Positions 37,560 to 51,859 of a DNA stretch of 64,000 nucleotides are shown piece after piece. The position numbers and the translations under genes were made by a program. The DNA comes from Warburgia ugandensis (taxonomy: Eukaryota; Streptophyta; Magnoliopsida; Canellales; Canellaceae), in assembly GCA_035236585.1 (NCBI GenBank), contig CP141137.1:14276327-14340326 (forward strand). Direction: 5' to 3'. The notes under the pieces are model-generated. The model saw only the letters and a program-made list of their open reading frames with translations, was not told the DNA's origin and did not search any database. Within the stretch, counting starts at the first letter, position 1. Every line of letters begins with the position of its first letter.

Positions 37560-40350
37560 TGTGTTTCAAATCATCCAAGTTACCTATAAAAACAAAATAT
37601 GCAAACCAAGAGGAACGAGATCATCTAGCTAAAATGTGACCTTCATATCCTTTATACCCACTGAGTAGCAAAATACCTATTTAATAGCATTCCAATGAGG
37701 AACAGAATGGCCACTTTGAAAGCTGCTTATGAGACCCATGACACAGCCCATATTTTATTTGGTATGTGTTATGGTGTACATTAGATTGCCAATGGCCTAA
37801 CCATATGGCTTAAACTCTATTACGGTTCTATCTTCGTCACTTGAGGGTGACATCTTCTTACTCAACTGAGTACACTTATAGATTGGTGAACCTATAGGTT
37901 TCCACTCTAGTACACTAAATCTTAAACACGTGATCAATATATGATTCTTGGGACAAGCTAAGTTTTGTAGCTTTCTTGTCTCTTTCAATTTTTATACCTA
38001 GGATAAAAGAGGCTTCACCAATGTAAACTGAGTTTTAAGCTACTCTTTGGTTTTAGCAATCATAAGCAAATCATTGCCCATAATCAACATACAATGACAA
38101 TAACATGAATATTTTCATACCACTGCCTAGGTGATAGCTTTAGCCCATATCTACATGCTTTATTTTCTATATCATTATCCTATAAGCCTCATGAAGTTTC
38201 ATATAAATTTCTTCCTCTAAGTCACCAATGACAAAGGTCATTTTGCATGTGTCTAGTTTAACATCAAATCTAAGTGTGCAACTGTCACCATTAAGATACT
38301 AATCAAGGTAAAGCTAGAAATCAAAGAGAAATTTTGCTAATAACTAACTCCCTTAGCCTAAGCAAAGCCTTTGGCTAAAATTTAAGACGTGTTTATTAAT
38401 GGAACCATTAGTTTTCATTTTCTTCTTGAAGATTCATTTACAGCCAATGGCACTTACACCGTCAGGTAAGTCATCATAAACCTAATCTTAGTCCTTTTTT
38501 TATAGAATCATTTTCTTCTTGAATGGAACTTGGCCATTTACTAGCATCCTTAGTATTTCCCACTATGGAATCACTTTGAGGTTCATCATCTAAATGAGGC
38601 TTGTCAATAGCAACATCTTCTTTCACCTCTCAAAACATCACAAAGTGATCCTAACAGAGTATCCTTCTCTAAGTAGTCTAGTGACCAAATTAACCTTTGG
38701 AGATGAATCTATAATCTCAACTAGATCACTAGATCTTTCCTTTAGTTTTATAACCTTGAATAATTTAACCTTGTTAACCAAAACTCTAGGGTCTATGTCA
38801 ATTTCTAGAGTGTGAGCATCTATACTTTTTATAACTCTCATTGACCTATCAAAGATGTACTACAACCTTTAGAGTGTTCATTGTACCCTATAAAATTATG
38901 ATTTGTAACTTTAACATCCAACTTAGACCTATCTTGGTTTAGTACTCTTACATAGACACCAATACCTAATAATCTAATATTACTTGTGTGTGGTTTTCTT
39001 CCAATTTGTAACTCATGAAGTGTCATCTTGACAACCTTCAAGGGTATATGATTTAGAATATAAATTGTAGTAGAGAGAGCCTCTCTACAAAACTAAGTTC
39101 CTAACTCTAAATGGTTTAATATGCTTCAATCTATATCCAACATTGTTTTATATTGTCTCTCAACAACTCCATTTTGCTAAGGTGTATAGGATAAATAAAA
39201 CTTACATGGCTTTTACAAGACTAGTCAAATACATCACTTGTGTATTCACCACCTCTATCAAACCTTAATATTTTAATAGTCCAATGAAGTTAATTTTCTA
39301 CCTTGACTTTAAATTCCATGAACTTATCATAAAACTAATTTTTACTTAGAAGGTACATATATCTGAACTGAGAATAGTTGTCAATGGAAGTAATGAAATA
39401 TGCCATCCCCCTATGGATACCAAAGTTCAAGATCCTATTGACACCAAAATGATTGACCTTTTAGGGCTCATTGGCACTTTCTCCTTTACCAAAGGCTATA
39501 ATGTCAAGTTTGTACAACACATCATGTAAGCAGCAATCATAGCCTTGTTTCCATGGAACTTTATCTCAAGGCCCTTGGCAAGTCTAAGAATAGATATGAA
39601 GTTATAGTTAATAGTAGGTGCAAACAAGACCTCGATCACACCTTGATTCGTTGCACTAAGAAAAGGTTCTACCAAAACTATCCCCATGTCTAACACACAC
39701 AATAAATATTTTTGCTTGTACATGTGTTCACCAAGTTTTAGTTCATTCAACTATATGAATGGCACTCTTGTCATTACAACACAAACTAGAAATCACCAAG
39801 ATTGACCACCACAAGCCATTAATTTATTCACTAGAACTACTAGGTTTAAGTAAATAAAGGCATTACAACTGCTAACATCACAACTAGGAGTCAGCCCTTA
39901 TTCTTGTCTACTTTTGGATGATTAGAATTTAAGTGACACTTCTAACCACATAGCCATAAAATTTAGATTAATTTATCAAGACCAACTCCTTAACAAGCAA
40001 GATATGGCTTTCAAGTGACCAATTATGGGATTTTGCAACATCCTTGCACATGACATGAATCATTGGCTTGTCTTAACTAGCCTTTCTTTACAAAGGTTCT
40101 AAAAAAGTAATAGACTTAATAGAACCTTGTTACCATTATCAAGAACCTTACATGCATACAAAAGTGCATTGAAAACAAGAAGAGAAGAATCATCACTTCC
40201 TCCAAATCAGTCATATACTCATAGATATCCTAAAAATGAATGAACTAAATAAACCTCTTTCACTTTGGGATAATCTTTTGAAAGGTAGATGAAAGTTTAC
40301 TATTAGGAAATTGAGTAGATCACAAGATAGTAGACAATACCTCTTCAAAA
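37560..40350 (-). mobile_element. Ty1/copia element, decayed pol (minus strand)
   Basis: Read right to left, copia pol domains appear in the usual order. A pre-integrase-like block lies at about 39780-39496, an integrase core at about 39450-39060, and the integrase tail at about 39040-38640. Reverse transcriptase spans about 38560-37850 and includes a GDLEEEIYM word and an LYVD motif. RNase H-side words such as AIGNLMY end near 37560. Gag is only vaguely visible to the right. Many breaks; an old fossil. LTR borders were not found. Confidence 0.75.
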
Positions 40351-41237
40351 AATAGAAACCTCCAATGAGAATAGATAAAAGAATGAAAGAGGTCCGATGG
40401 GTGAAACATGCTATTAGAACTCATCTCACAAGAGGAAACCCTACTAGAGAGGCTTGTAGTAACTGCCCTTATAAAATAGAGACTGAGATCACATACTCCA
40501 TAAAAAGGCTAGGGAAATAGGGGATAGAATTAACCACCTAACTAGGAAATCACCAAGAACAGCCCCTTAGCCTGTCCATCTGCCAAGCTAAAATGGCAGA
40601 TCATAGTGTGACTTCTTCCATCCAATAACACTTTATATGTCACCTTCCATGATGAGAGGCTAAAGCCAATCCATTTCCATTGAAAATTTCCTATAAAGAG
40701 AATCGTTTCTAATTCACTAGGATCACACCATCCAATCGGTCTTGTAAAGTTAGAAACTATATCACCTTTTGAATTTCACATAGGATAATTAGTTCCATTT
40801 AACTATAGAGTTCGAGAGGCATTGTAATGCAAACTAACTTGAACGTTGATAAAAACTAGATATCAAACTTTACGTGCATATAGAGAGCATACATTATGCA
40901 TTGTCTATGTACTACTTACAAGTCATATATCAACTAAGACCACAACTCTAACCTATACGTAGTCACATTTAAACAATTCTTAAATATGCTGATTTTTCAT
41001 CAAGAATAACATCTCAAATTTGATGTAAAGTGTGAAGCCTCCATAAGAATTGAATGCCAAGTTCTAGTAATAGATGCATTAATTTGCAGTGAGTAAACAT
41101 ATTGTTATCATTCAAGTACTCATAAATTTTGTTAACTTATAAGAGATTATAAACTATAAATTCTAGAATAGCAAGTAATGCAAAGATTTTACTACTTGAA
41201 ACAATATAATACTCTAAATATCTTTATTTTACTAGCT

Positions 41238-41265
41238 CCTAATATATATATATATATATATATAT
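41238..41265. repeat. (TA)n microsatellite
   Basis: Uninterrupted TA run. Confidence 0.9.
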
Positions 41266-41789
41266 CTTTTAGTGACTAACAAGTATGTTATAGAGCATAT
41301 GTATAGATACTTAAGCAAGTTACACACATAGACAAACAATTATAGTTTCAGTGGATGGCCAACTCCCACTAGAGTTTACAAACAAACTCTAAATATTCTT
41401 CTACAAATACTAAAAATCAGCAAGGTATTACCAACTGCAAATTTGTAAGATTTATGCAAAAATTAATCTAATTTTTTTGCATAACATGTAAAACAAGTCC
41501 AATTTAGTACATTGGTTGATAGCTAAACACTACATTGAAACTTGCTTTTGGAACTAACATAAAACATATTCTCAATAAATACATTTGAAATCATGTTGTT
41601 CTAGAACTTATAAAGCATAGTAATTTGAACTCTCTATTCTAGCTATATTTACAAGGATAAAAAATTACAACCCTACAAAAGTATATGTAAGTGCTAAGAA
41701 TTTGTGTGAATAAAGTTTAATGTGAGAGTTAAAACAGTCCTAACTTGTTCCTTGAACCACCAACAATCTTATTACATAAGCTCCAAATA

Positions 41790-42060
41790 ACAATTGATTT
41801 GTCAATAAAAACTACGTCAACTACAAATAACATGTACTATGGAATCTTCTCGTATAGATGCTTTGTTAATTCTACAATCTTGCTAAGCCAACTAATCTAC
41901 TATCTCCCATATCCTTTCAAATTTCTTTTGGTATACCATCACACGCTAAGACCTTTTCTGATTTTATCTTTTTCAATGCCTCTTTCACTTCAAGTATCAT
42001 GATCCTACACTCGTATCTATATAGTCCAACATTATTTGGTTTATCTCTCTGTTGTAACTA
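41790..42060 (-). mobile_element. RTE-type LINE fragment, rearranged
   Basis: 41905-42050 is clearly related to 63735-63835 (words GGTATACCAT, TTTCTGATTTTATCTTTT, CCTCTTT and AGTCCAACATTATTTGG). 41800-41860 is related to 60810-60850 (CATGGAATCTCCTCG-type word). The two RT parts lie about 3 kb apart in the other copy with an insertion removed, so this fragment has an internal deletion. Confidence 0.6.
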
Positions 42061-42235
42061 ACTTTTATATGATTGCACCATTAAGGGACTTAATCTTGGC
42101 CATACATTTAGCTAACCCAGGTAATTCAAATAATACAAGGACATTCACAAACACCAAAGTTGTACTAAGTATTTGCCTTCAAGATCTTAAGATCTCAACC
42201 TTTCAAATCACCTAATATTTGATCTTACTAATTAG

Positions 42236-42239
<4 letters not shown>

Positions 42240-42287
<48 letters not shown>
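42240..42287. repeat. (AT)n microsatellite
   Basis: About 24 AT units, followed by AAATAAATAAA. Confidence 0.95.
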
Positions 42288-42298
<11 letters not shown>

Positions 42299-42866
42299 AC
42301 AGCTCAATCACATGAGCCAAATTAGCCATCGACACCTAGACTAACAGCATTGCCCGACACCCTTAATTCAAGTAACAAATGCAAGATTGCATAGGTGAAT
42401 CCTATTTCATCCCAAGGATCTACTCTCACTTTTGTGTTCCATCGGTGGCGATTATGATTTTTGAAGCAACCTCACACCACATTCCTGCAATTACGGATCA
42501 AGGTAATTAAATTCATTTGGTGGCTCAGTAATAGATGTCATATGTTGGCAATCAGAATTCTATGATCCAAAGCAAATGCATCGACCGTTTTACCATCGAT
42601 ATGAAACTTGTAAATTAACCAGCGAGCAGCCTCAAACCGACCGACCAGGGTAGAAGCTAGTCCCTGGGCCACTCCAGTAGGAGGCTTTAGCTCAAAGGCA
42701 ATGTGAATGTCATTTTCCTACTCTAACTAGTGAGAAAAATCATTTTTCTATTCAAGACTTGATGGCAACCGTGAATATTCTTTCTTTGACAATCCGAGGT
42801 TGATCTCTCTCTTTCTCGCATGGTATACTGAGCAAACAAATTCCCAGAGGAACACTATCAGGGACA
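42288..42866. other. Intergenic, nothing recognised
   Basis: No supported gene or repeat. Confidence 0.4.
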
Positions 42867-43204
42867 GTGTGGCGCCCTACTTCGGCCTAAAAGCCCACCT
42901 TTGATTGATCCGACCCGTTCAAAAGATGTATAGCATTAAAAAAAACTATGTTTTAGTTTGGTTATAGAATTGTACAATTGTTTGTACCCATACATCTTTT
43001 GGTTGAATCAAGCGTCTGAAAGTGTACTTGTGATCACGGAAAGATGTGTGGTATAAACAATGTTGCACGTTCTATGCCAAATTAAAACAGAGTTTTTTTG
43101 GATGCCTGCATGGTCTTTAGACGACTGCATCCAAAGACAAAAGGGCGGACGGATTGGATCAACCAAAGGATGGGCCTTTCATGCAATAGCGAGGCTCCAC
43201 CCAC
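42867..43204. mobile_element. MITE-like element with imperfect terminal inverted repeats
   Basis: The left end (GTGTGGCGCCC... to TTGATTGATCCGACCCG) is an imperfect inverted match of the right end (CGGATTGGATCAACCAAAG... to GAGGCTCCACCCACC) over about 60 bp. The length is 338 bp with no coding capacity. The GC-rich outer ends are reminiscent of Mutator-type MITEs, but I could not define a target duplication. Confidence 0.5.
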
Positions 43205-43808
43205 CATTTTAGCTTTCCTTAGTGCATAAAGCGGATAGCGCTAGCAAAGAGACAGCATGTTTTCCACAGTGATTAAAAAGACCAATTACGCAACAACACA
43301 AAACCCTTCAGCAGTTAACTGGTTTTCTAGACAACCAAGAAACTCACACCCCACATTTTTTCTTGGTTCCTTAACATAATGGCACATTTAGTGCCAGGTT
43401 TGGAGTTTAGACACAAGCCCATACAAAACGGTCCTTGATTCAGGGCTGTTGGATCAGTATGAAAATACCAAAAATATATGGTTGTTAGACTCTTTGCTAA
43501 ACTAGGAACGCGTATAGCACCACCTTACAAATAAATATGTTTGGCTGCATATTCCACCACGTTATACTCTATAGCCCTCTAATTAAAATCAAGATAATAC
43601 CATCCACATATGGTAATTCTGTTTATAGAAACACGTCACAGTTTAAAACATCTCTACAGTATTAGTGTTCCGGCCAAGGGAACAACCAGGCATGCCACTA
43701 GAGCAGCCTTGAATAGTTTGAGAGAACCCATCAAATTGAATGAGAGTTAATGATTTCTTAGCTCCGCTTGGGTTAAAAAAGAGGAGGTTTTCTGGGGTTA
43801 AATGTTGG
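43205..43808. other. Intergenic, nothing recognised
   Basis: No supported gene. Its right end is the target of the solo LTR. Confidence 0.4.
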
Positions 43809-43813
43809 CTTGC

Positions 43814-46250
43814 TGTAACACCCAGGATTTTTAAGATTTTTTTTTTTAATCATAATAATGGCATTTTAAATAAGAGCATTTGGGATCCCCTGAGAAAAGT
43901 TTTATTTAACCTTTTACTAAAACATATCTTAAAAACTCCGGGTGTTATTTTTCCTTTCTCAAAATGGCATACATAAGAATTTAAAACATAAATAGATTTA
44001 AAACAATACGCATATCAATCAATGTTAAATAAATTGGCGCCTTTATTTTTAAATCAAATAATTGTCCAAAACACAATAATAATATGGCCCAGAGTCTATC
44101 CATCATAACATCCCATATAAATGTCCAACATATGTCCAAACATCTCAATCAACTCCAAATATAAAGTATATAATCCATAATTAAATCCAAATGATAATCC
44201 TGTTTAATGACTCACATCACTTTCTAAAACTATAGGAAAAAGATCTTCAGCAGCTCTCACGGTTTCTCAACAACTTTTGGCATTGCAAAACAAAGCAATG
44301 TCTTAGCAAGCTATCGCTTGTGTAGGTACATAGACAATTAATGCAATAAATGAAATAAATAATTAACAGTACTGATAAAAAGTCTATCATTTATGAAAAT
44401 AACAGTATCATAATGTTATGTCCAAATAAATGTCAATTTATTCCATATGTTAAAACATGCATTTCAAGGAGTTAAAACATGACCTGAATCAAAGTAAATG
44501 AGCATACAATAATAAGGGCACCCTAAGGTAATGGGTCCCACAACATCGCACAACATCACTAATCATGAGTACTCATAGCCAACTTCTGAGTGTCGTCACA
44601 CCCAGGCATACCATCCATAACCATGTTCATCATACATGCACACATAATAAGAATATGCGTCATCATGCCGCAGTGGCAACCCTCCATGGGTATCAACCAC
44701 CGCCGCTCTCCGTCGACACCATAATGGGAGACTTAGCGTCTGTCCCCATGGAAAGGCTCAGACCGGTAGTGTGGACTATCCATGTTACCAAACCCCTATC
44801 GAATGCTATCTATGGGCAAGTGTCTATCATATCACAATATCATCACATCAAAATCTCGAAGGGTGGGTGGCCGGCCCTATCCCTCCTAGCATGACGCCCA
44901 CTAGGCGAGAGCACCCATCATCAAATATAAAACACGAAAATCATATGTATATGCTAAAACTCAAGAGCACTCATAGCTCGCAATCCCCAAGACATGCCCC
45001 TCATCCTGGGGTTAGCCTATAAAATGACCAACTAATAAGCCTCTATTCTCATTTCCATGTAAATCCATGCATTTCCTATATATAATAAGAAATAAGTCTC
45101 TATTTAAGCATAACTAATTAACATCATGCTTATAAAAGCATTTGAAATAAGATTATTCAATAAAAGATTTCAATTTGGAATAATCATAATGTACTCAAAG
45201 TCGCATGAAATCCACGATAAATGATAATTGCAATTTAAAACACAATCACATATGATGTTATGTTTAAACATGGCTTAAAAATCAAGGTAAAGCATTAATT
45301 GTCATCACTTACCTCAATGTGAGACCATTAGCTTGCTAATAATCCCCCTTAACTGGTATATTCAAGTGCACCTGTACATGTCACATCACTATTTTAAAAT
45401 TTTTCTAAATAAAAAGTGGTAATTTATAATTTTTAAGTTAAAACTAGGTCCAAGTCGTCAATACGGTCATAACGCCTCTTTCAGATCGTGATTTGGACTC
45501 CTCTAGCTCCCAAAAATCAATTTTAAGTAAAAATACTTCATAAATTAATATTATTAATTTATAGGGTGTTGGGCGGGTGCACTGGTTTACACTGGCGGCC
45601 CTAGTTTACACCGGGTTACATCGGCGCCCAGTGCACACTGGATTACACCGGCGGCCCCGGTTTGCACCGGGTTACACCGGCACCCAGTTTACACTGGGTT
45701 ACACGGGTAGCCCGATTTACACCAACGATGCGGAAACCGGCGCCGGAGAAGACGACCTACTTCCGGTCATCTCCAATGACCCTACAGGTGTCCAAATCAC
45801 TTGGTTTTTGAGCCATTTTGTTCAAAATTTTGTCTAGTTTCCATTTCTATCATCCTTTTACATTGATTTCTCCAAAAACCATGTTTTTTAAACGGTATTT
45901 CCCAAGTTCCTAAAAACATCTTTATGTACTGGTTTTTGCGTTTGCTGGAGAAACCCACCGTTGGATCTCTCCAAAATTTAAAGGGTTTGTTCTTGGGTCT
46001 CTTGTGAACTAGTTGGACGATGCGATTTTCAAACAGGCATGGTTTTATCGGTGAAATCATGCTCCAACAATAGCGTGCACAGAGTTCCCAAGAAAATATG
46101 ATTTTTCCTGATTTTTTAGTTGTAATTCTAATTAACTTACCTATTTAATAATTACTTAAGTTTTCAGGAAAAAATTTCATCTCTAAATTTTTTTTTTGTT
46201 TGATTTATTTAGTAATTTTTTAATTCGTACTGAAAATTAAGGATATTACA
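43814..46250 (-). mobile_element. Solo LTR, long Ty3/gypsy (Tekay/Del-like), reverse orientation
   Basis: Plus-strand ends are TGTAACACCC and GATATTACA. The 5-bp duplication CTTGC flanks it exactly at 43809-43813 and 46251-46255. In reverse, it shares long stretches with the LTR at 51150-53966, for example GGGAGCT-AGAG, TCCAAATCACG, GAAAGAGGCGTT, and a TAGCTTG...CATTGC-TTGTTTTGCAATGCC block. It has no coding region. A GC-rich tandem array (about 45585-45725; GGTTACACCGG and GGTTTACACC-type words) lies in the part that is 5' in its own orientation. It looks structurally whole as an LTR. Confidence 0.85.
45585..45725. repeat. GC-rich minisatellite inside solo LTR
   Basis: About four to five alternating 30-35 bp units with TTTACACYGGGTTACAC and GGCGGCCC / GGCRCCCAG words. 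Confidence 0.8.
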
Positions 46251-46255
46251 CTTGC

Positions 46256-47064
46256 AAACACACAACGTCTTGGAAATAAGGAACTCTAAGCAAGTGGCCA
46301 TGTGAATCACATAGGAAATGTTGGCTGAACATTAGAACCCAAGTGGTTATAAGGAAACATGTTAAAAGGAGCAGAGATATGATTGTCCACTTGTCTCTAG
46401 ATATTGGGATTTCCTCACTACGTCACAATAGAAAGATTTCATCATTTAATTACTAATAGCTGTTAGGGAAAAGCTTAAGAAGAGTAGCTCTTGGAATCTC
46501 TTTCTTTTTTTCTTTTTGATGGTTCTCTTGGGCTATTTGGTAGCAGCTAATTTCTTGGCTCAATCCGTGTCATGTTAACATGATCCATTATGTTAATTTT
46601 CTTGGGGTTTTCTCTCCCCATGAGAAGGGTCCCACAACTAGTATGGCTTAAGAGCCATCTATGTGATTTTTTTGAGGTGTACTTGTTGTCTTATATTAAA
46701 AGGCTATACTTCCTACGTTTCCTAATGGTTTGGCTTGGATGAAAACAGAGAGACCACACCATATAGTGTATGTGTGTTCTCTTCTCTTGGGTAATCCTCT
46801 TTTTGGTTAGACAAGCTAGAGAGAGAAAGTAAGAAAACAAGAGCTTTATTAGGGTTCTTGCCTCTTGGGGAAAAGTGAAGAAGGATAAAGGAGAATAAGA
46901 CATTATACTTCAAGCCTATGCATATTACTTCCTCACTATTTACTTATTAATCTTTAGCTTCTTAAGATGCAATTTCTATGATTTCAATGTGTTTCTCTGC
47001 GGTGTCCTTGGAAGATTTCTACGGCTCTAACTAGTAAGAGATTTACATTAATCCTTGTTATTCT
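46256..47064. other. Intergenic, nothing recognised
   Basis: Contains a 14-bp palindrome TCATGTTAACATGA at 46570-46583. No gene. Confidence 0.4.
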
Positions 47065-50051
47065 TGATGACCCTAGCATCTAATGCAACAAAACATCAAT
47101 AATGAATGATCCTAACTTGTTTTCATGAGTGTATATCATACATTTGTTTAAAAACAAATAAGAATCAAATTGACAAAGTCACAATTTTAGTTGATAAAAA
47201 ACTATAATTGAATCAACTATCAGGACTTAGCAGCAAATCTAGCCGACTAGATCACGACAAAAGAAAATGAAAGTTGTTTGAAGTCAAGTCAGCTATTTTG
47301 AGAAAATAGCCAACTACTCTTGAGTGTTCTTCATAAGCTGGAAAATGGTGATTTTAGCAAACTACTTGAAGAAGGAGTATAGGTAGATTGAAGAAATGAA
47401 GATTTCAGACGTTTTGATGTAATATGCTAAATGATAGAGCAGGAAGCTTGCTTGAGCAAATAGCCTACTATTTTCATATTCAAGATGATTAGACGAAGAA
47501 CCAAACAGGGTTTCAAATTCTAGGCCGAAAACAAGTCAACTAAGCATGAAGAACATGGTAATTTATTGCATAAAGAATAAAGTCAGCTAAATTTTTAAAA
47601 CAACCAACTAGAAAGGAGACAACTTCTTGTTGTCCAATCAAATTTGAATTTCTATCTCTCAAATGGATAAGGATGTTCTTCAATGGTCATGGATTGTTTG
47701 TAATGGATCTTTTTGAATTGGAACTCTACATATATGAGCTACTATGAAAGAAAACTAAGTGATTGAAAATAAAATAGTGCCTACAAGATCCATTCAAGCA
47801 AACTTCCTCAAGCCTTTGTGCTGATTCTTTCTATATTTTGTTTTTTTGTGAACTCACTCTTTATTTTTTCTATCTATGATTAATTGTATTAAAGGACAGA
47901 TTCTTCTACTTATTCTTATATTTGAGAGTGTGTAGCTCTCTTTGTCTTTGTTACTTTTTTAGGTGCTTTTAAGAAGATATATAGCTATTGTAAGTGCTCT
48001 AGTCCTTTGTTTATGACCAACTCAATGTCAACTGGTGTGTAAAATCTTGTAGACATTGGTGACAGCTCAAGGTAGGGAATACCTTGACAGAGTGAAAGTA
48101 GGTGTCTTGATTGGATGGTAGAGCCACTATAAAATCTTGTGTCTAACTTTCCTTGTGTGCCATGGTTTTTAGAAACTTGTTTTATTATTTTGAGCACAAT
48201 CTTGCAAAAGTTTCCAAAATTGATTTTAGGCCCAATTCATTACCTTGTCGTGGAACCTATCAATTGGTATCTAACTTAGTGCTCTTCAATTTTCAAAAAG
48301 TTTAAGATTTGTTAGTAAAAATTTCTTCAAAATGGCACAACAAGCATTCATAAGAACAAACCTTAGAGAAGGCCAGTTTAATTGACCATCATTCTTTGAT
48401 GGCACCAACTACCACTACTGGAAAGCAAGGATAAACATCTGCATCAAATTAAAAGGATATGAGCTATCAAGATCAATTAGAGAAGGACCTTACAAGCCTC
48501 ATATCTTGACAAATGGTGTTCCCCACTGCACACCAAAAGAATGAATGGAAGGAAGAAGACAAGAAGAGAGCTCAAATGGATGACAAGGTAATGAACTTAC
48601 TCTATCATTCATTGGACGCAAATGAGTTCAACAAAATCTCTATTATGTGCATCAACTTAAGAAAATTAGAGGTTGCTCTTGAAGTTAAGAATCATGTTTA
48701 AGAAACTAGAAGTAGTTTGCTTATTCATGAGTATAAATTATTTTCTATGAAGTCCAATGAATTCCTCACTAAAATGTTTACAAGATTCACAAATAAAGTC
48801 AATTCTTTGAAGTCTTTTGGAATGACATTTAACAAGATGGTTAAGGGAAATGCTAGTGAAGAAATGCAAAAGGTTCTTCAAAAAGTCTACCTCAATAATG
48901 GATCCAAGTTTCAAAAAGGACCCAATTGTTTACTTTAACTCTGAGAAGCTCGAACACATCAAACTAGATTTTTCACTCCCGAGGAAGATGAAAAAGATGG
49001 TGAAGAAAGCTCTTGCCACCAAATGGAGTGAGAGTAAAGTGGGTGATTCTATAAGTGAATAAGAATTTCCAACCTATGTTTTATGGCAACTGAGGAAGAT
49101 GGTCATCAAAGTGCTCAAAAAATTGAGGTAAATTCAATGAATGATAAATTAATGATGAATTTTCTAATCTTACTTTCAAGTATAAAAAACTTGTTACTAA
49201 GTATAAAATGTTCAAGAAAGCTCTTTCTAAATTAAATATAGAATTAAATTCTTCTTTTATGGAAAGAGATTCTTTGAAAGTTAACACTAATTATTTGAAA
49301 TTTGTTTTATAAAATGAGAAATTATTTTTTCTTGATGAAAAGAAGAATTTGAAAAAGAAGCATGAAGTTTGAAATGCATCCTTAGCAAATGATTTTATTT
49401 TGAAATTGATGTAGACAATCAAATTGTTGTTCTCAAAAAGGAACTCTTAGAAAAAAATTCAACTTACTACTCTTATCATTTAAAAGAAAAAATCAAGAGT
49501 TAAATAAATTTTGGAGGTTAAAGGTAATATCATTTCTACGACTATCTCCAAAGGAATCAAACTTCAATTTTGGGCACCTCAAACCAAGACTTAACTTGTG
49601 AAAGCAAGTGTGTCTTAGATCCTAGGCTTCAAAGAAAATTTGGTACTTTGATAAAGGGTGTTCAAGACACATGACTAGAGAGAAAACATTATTTCTGAAT
49701 TGGTCCCAAAAGATGGAGGCTGAGTCTCATTTGGTGGCTCTCAAAAGGACAAAATGAAAGGTATTAGAACTATTGGTAAATGCTCTACCTGCATAGAACA
49801 AATTTGGTATATTGAAGGTTTGAATCGTAACTTACTTTATGTTAGTCAATTATGTGATAATGGTCACATTGTAAAGCTTGAACAAACTTTTTACTTGATC
49901 ATTATAACATAAATGAGAATATCAATCATGTTAGTTATAGAGAAGGTAACAAGCATGTAGTTGATTTGAATGAGATGTTTACTTTGAGAGAAAGATGCAT
50001 TGTTTCTAAGAGTGGAGATTCTTAGTTATGGCATGGAAAATTAGGTCATAA

Positions 50052-51144
50052 TTGCATGGATTACTTACATTATCATTTAGAGCTTTTAGTGAACTATCCT
50101 TGGAGTTCTTTGAAGCTCTATTTTTTCCCAAATCCAAACCCTTTCATTTCTCCATGCATAACCCAAACCTTAACCTCCAAACCTTTCAAAAAACACTTTT
50201 GGCCAACCCATTTCCTTTTTCCCTTAGAAATTCAAACATAAATCTTGATAAACCCAATATCATACCACCAAAGACAATTCGAGGAGATACGACATCACAA
50301 AAGAGGAAGACCTAAACGAAGCAAAAGGATCTTGTCAAAGCCAAAACACTGACAAAAATGCTACTCCATACATCTGAAGTGAAGAATTGGAAAGAACTGA
50401 TGAGACCTTATCCATCTCCTAATCTACAAAATGACAAAGAGTGCAATGCACCATGGGTCAAACTACCTCTTCTTCAAACCAAGCTTTGGCTCAAGAATAA
50501 GAAGTTAACTATATTTACAGTGAGCAGGATTGGTTTCAAATAATGAAACAAAAAAGAGTTATGTAAATGAGAAATATTTTGAGAAATGTGTTTTGGGAGG
50601 ACAAATCTGTGTATACAAAGATTTTCTAAACCTCAAACTCAAAAGTCAGTTTGAAGAACTTCAATGCCTTCAACAACACTTTTTATCATCATGTGGCACC
50701 ACTTTTCTACTTTCAACTTGAATTTCCAAATTGGGATTATGATGTTAAAGTTCATTGGAAGGGTAAGGAATATAGGGCTAGTCCAACCATATATGGGAAT
50801 GCATTTGGAATTCTTCATGAACAGTTTCAGAAGGAAAAAGAAATTGTTGCACAAGCATCAAAAGAGAAGGCCTTAAACTTTATTCATGAAAAAAATGAAG
50901 TGGCTAAAGAGGCTGCTAAGGTAGGAAATTGTCTTGTGAAATGAGACTCATCCATAGTGATGTTGCTTAGATTCTATCACCAACAATGAGTAGCCTTGCC
51001 ATCATGAGTACCATGATTATTATGCTTATGTATCAAATTTCCAAGGGGACAAATTTCAATGTTGCTCAAGTGATCTTAAATAATTTGTGAAGTTGTAGGA
51101 ACAATGCAATGGCTTCATGACCTTATGGATGGATGCTCAATAGA
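50052..51144 (+). other. Unassigned insert-like section of the copia element
   Basis: Several short plus frames, including 50651-50944 (97 codons; YFQLEFPNWDYDVKVHWKGK, then a charged helical KEKEIVAQASKEKALNFIHEK part). No retroelement or host family is recognised. It sits where integrase and reverse transcriptase would be in a normal copia element. Confidence 0.4.
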
Positions 51145-51859
51145 CATGTTGTAACATTCACCATTTTAGAATTTTAGGAAAAAATTTATTTTTAAGAATA
51201 ATAATATAAAAACAAATAATAATAATATATATGTATGTAATTAAGAGGGGGGTGCCTTAAATGCACTTCCCTCCCCCCTTTCTCTCGTTTTCCCTTCTCT
51301 CATTTCTCGGAACCGGCCACTAGAAAACGCATTTCCCGGCGACAATCCATGACGAGGACACCACAACCCCTATGTGCATTGGTGACGAACCGCCAGAGGT
51401 AAGCCGTCCCTGTTTTTTTTTCCCATGCTTATTTCTTGTCTAGCGCCGAAAAACGACGCGGACTGCCGTTTTTCGGTAAGTAAGAGGCATTACTGTTTCC
51501 CTAGAATAAGTGGATGAAACGGTATCATATGGGGATCTGGACCGTTCATCTTGGACGTAACAATACAAGGAACACACCCATAAAATCTAAAGGTGATCGG
51601 ACGGCTAGACATGCTGAAAACCCCAAAAACAATATGTAAGGGTTTTTAGAAGCGAAACAAAAATTGTGAAAAAACGGTAGATAATGAATGAATTTGTGAA
51701 AATAGAGGGTGGAAATGGAATGTATGTGAAAAACTGGACAAATAGGTGTAAAAATTGCAAAAAATGGAGCACCTGGGGTCGTCAACAACTGGATTCTGGC
51801 GGTTGTCTCCGGCGACAATGAACCAGTCCACTCACTGTCCCCGGCAACGGCGACCCACG

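Larger units (their letters stand above)
40351..42239. other. Intergenic with a LINE fragment and TA microsatellite
   Basis: No gene recognised. Contains a 28-bp TA run at about 41238-41265 and the RTE-type fragment at 41790-42060. Confidence 0.45.

Noticed and set aside
46570-46583. 14-bp palindrome TCATGTTAACATGA as an operator-like site
   Set aside because: Isolated in AT-rich intergenic DNA with no gene nearby; expected by chance at this window size.
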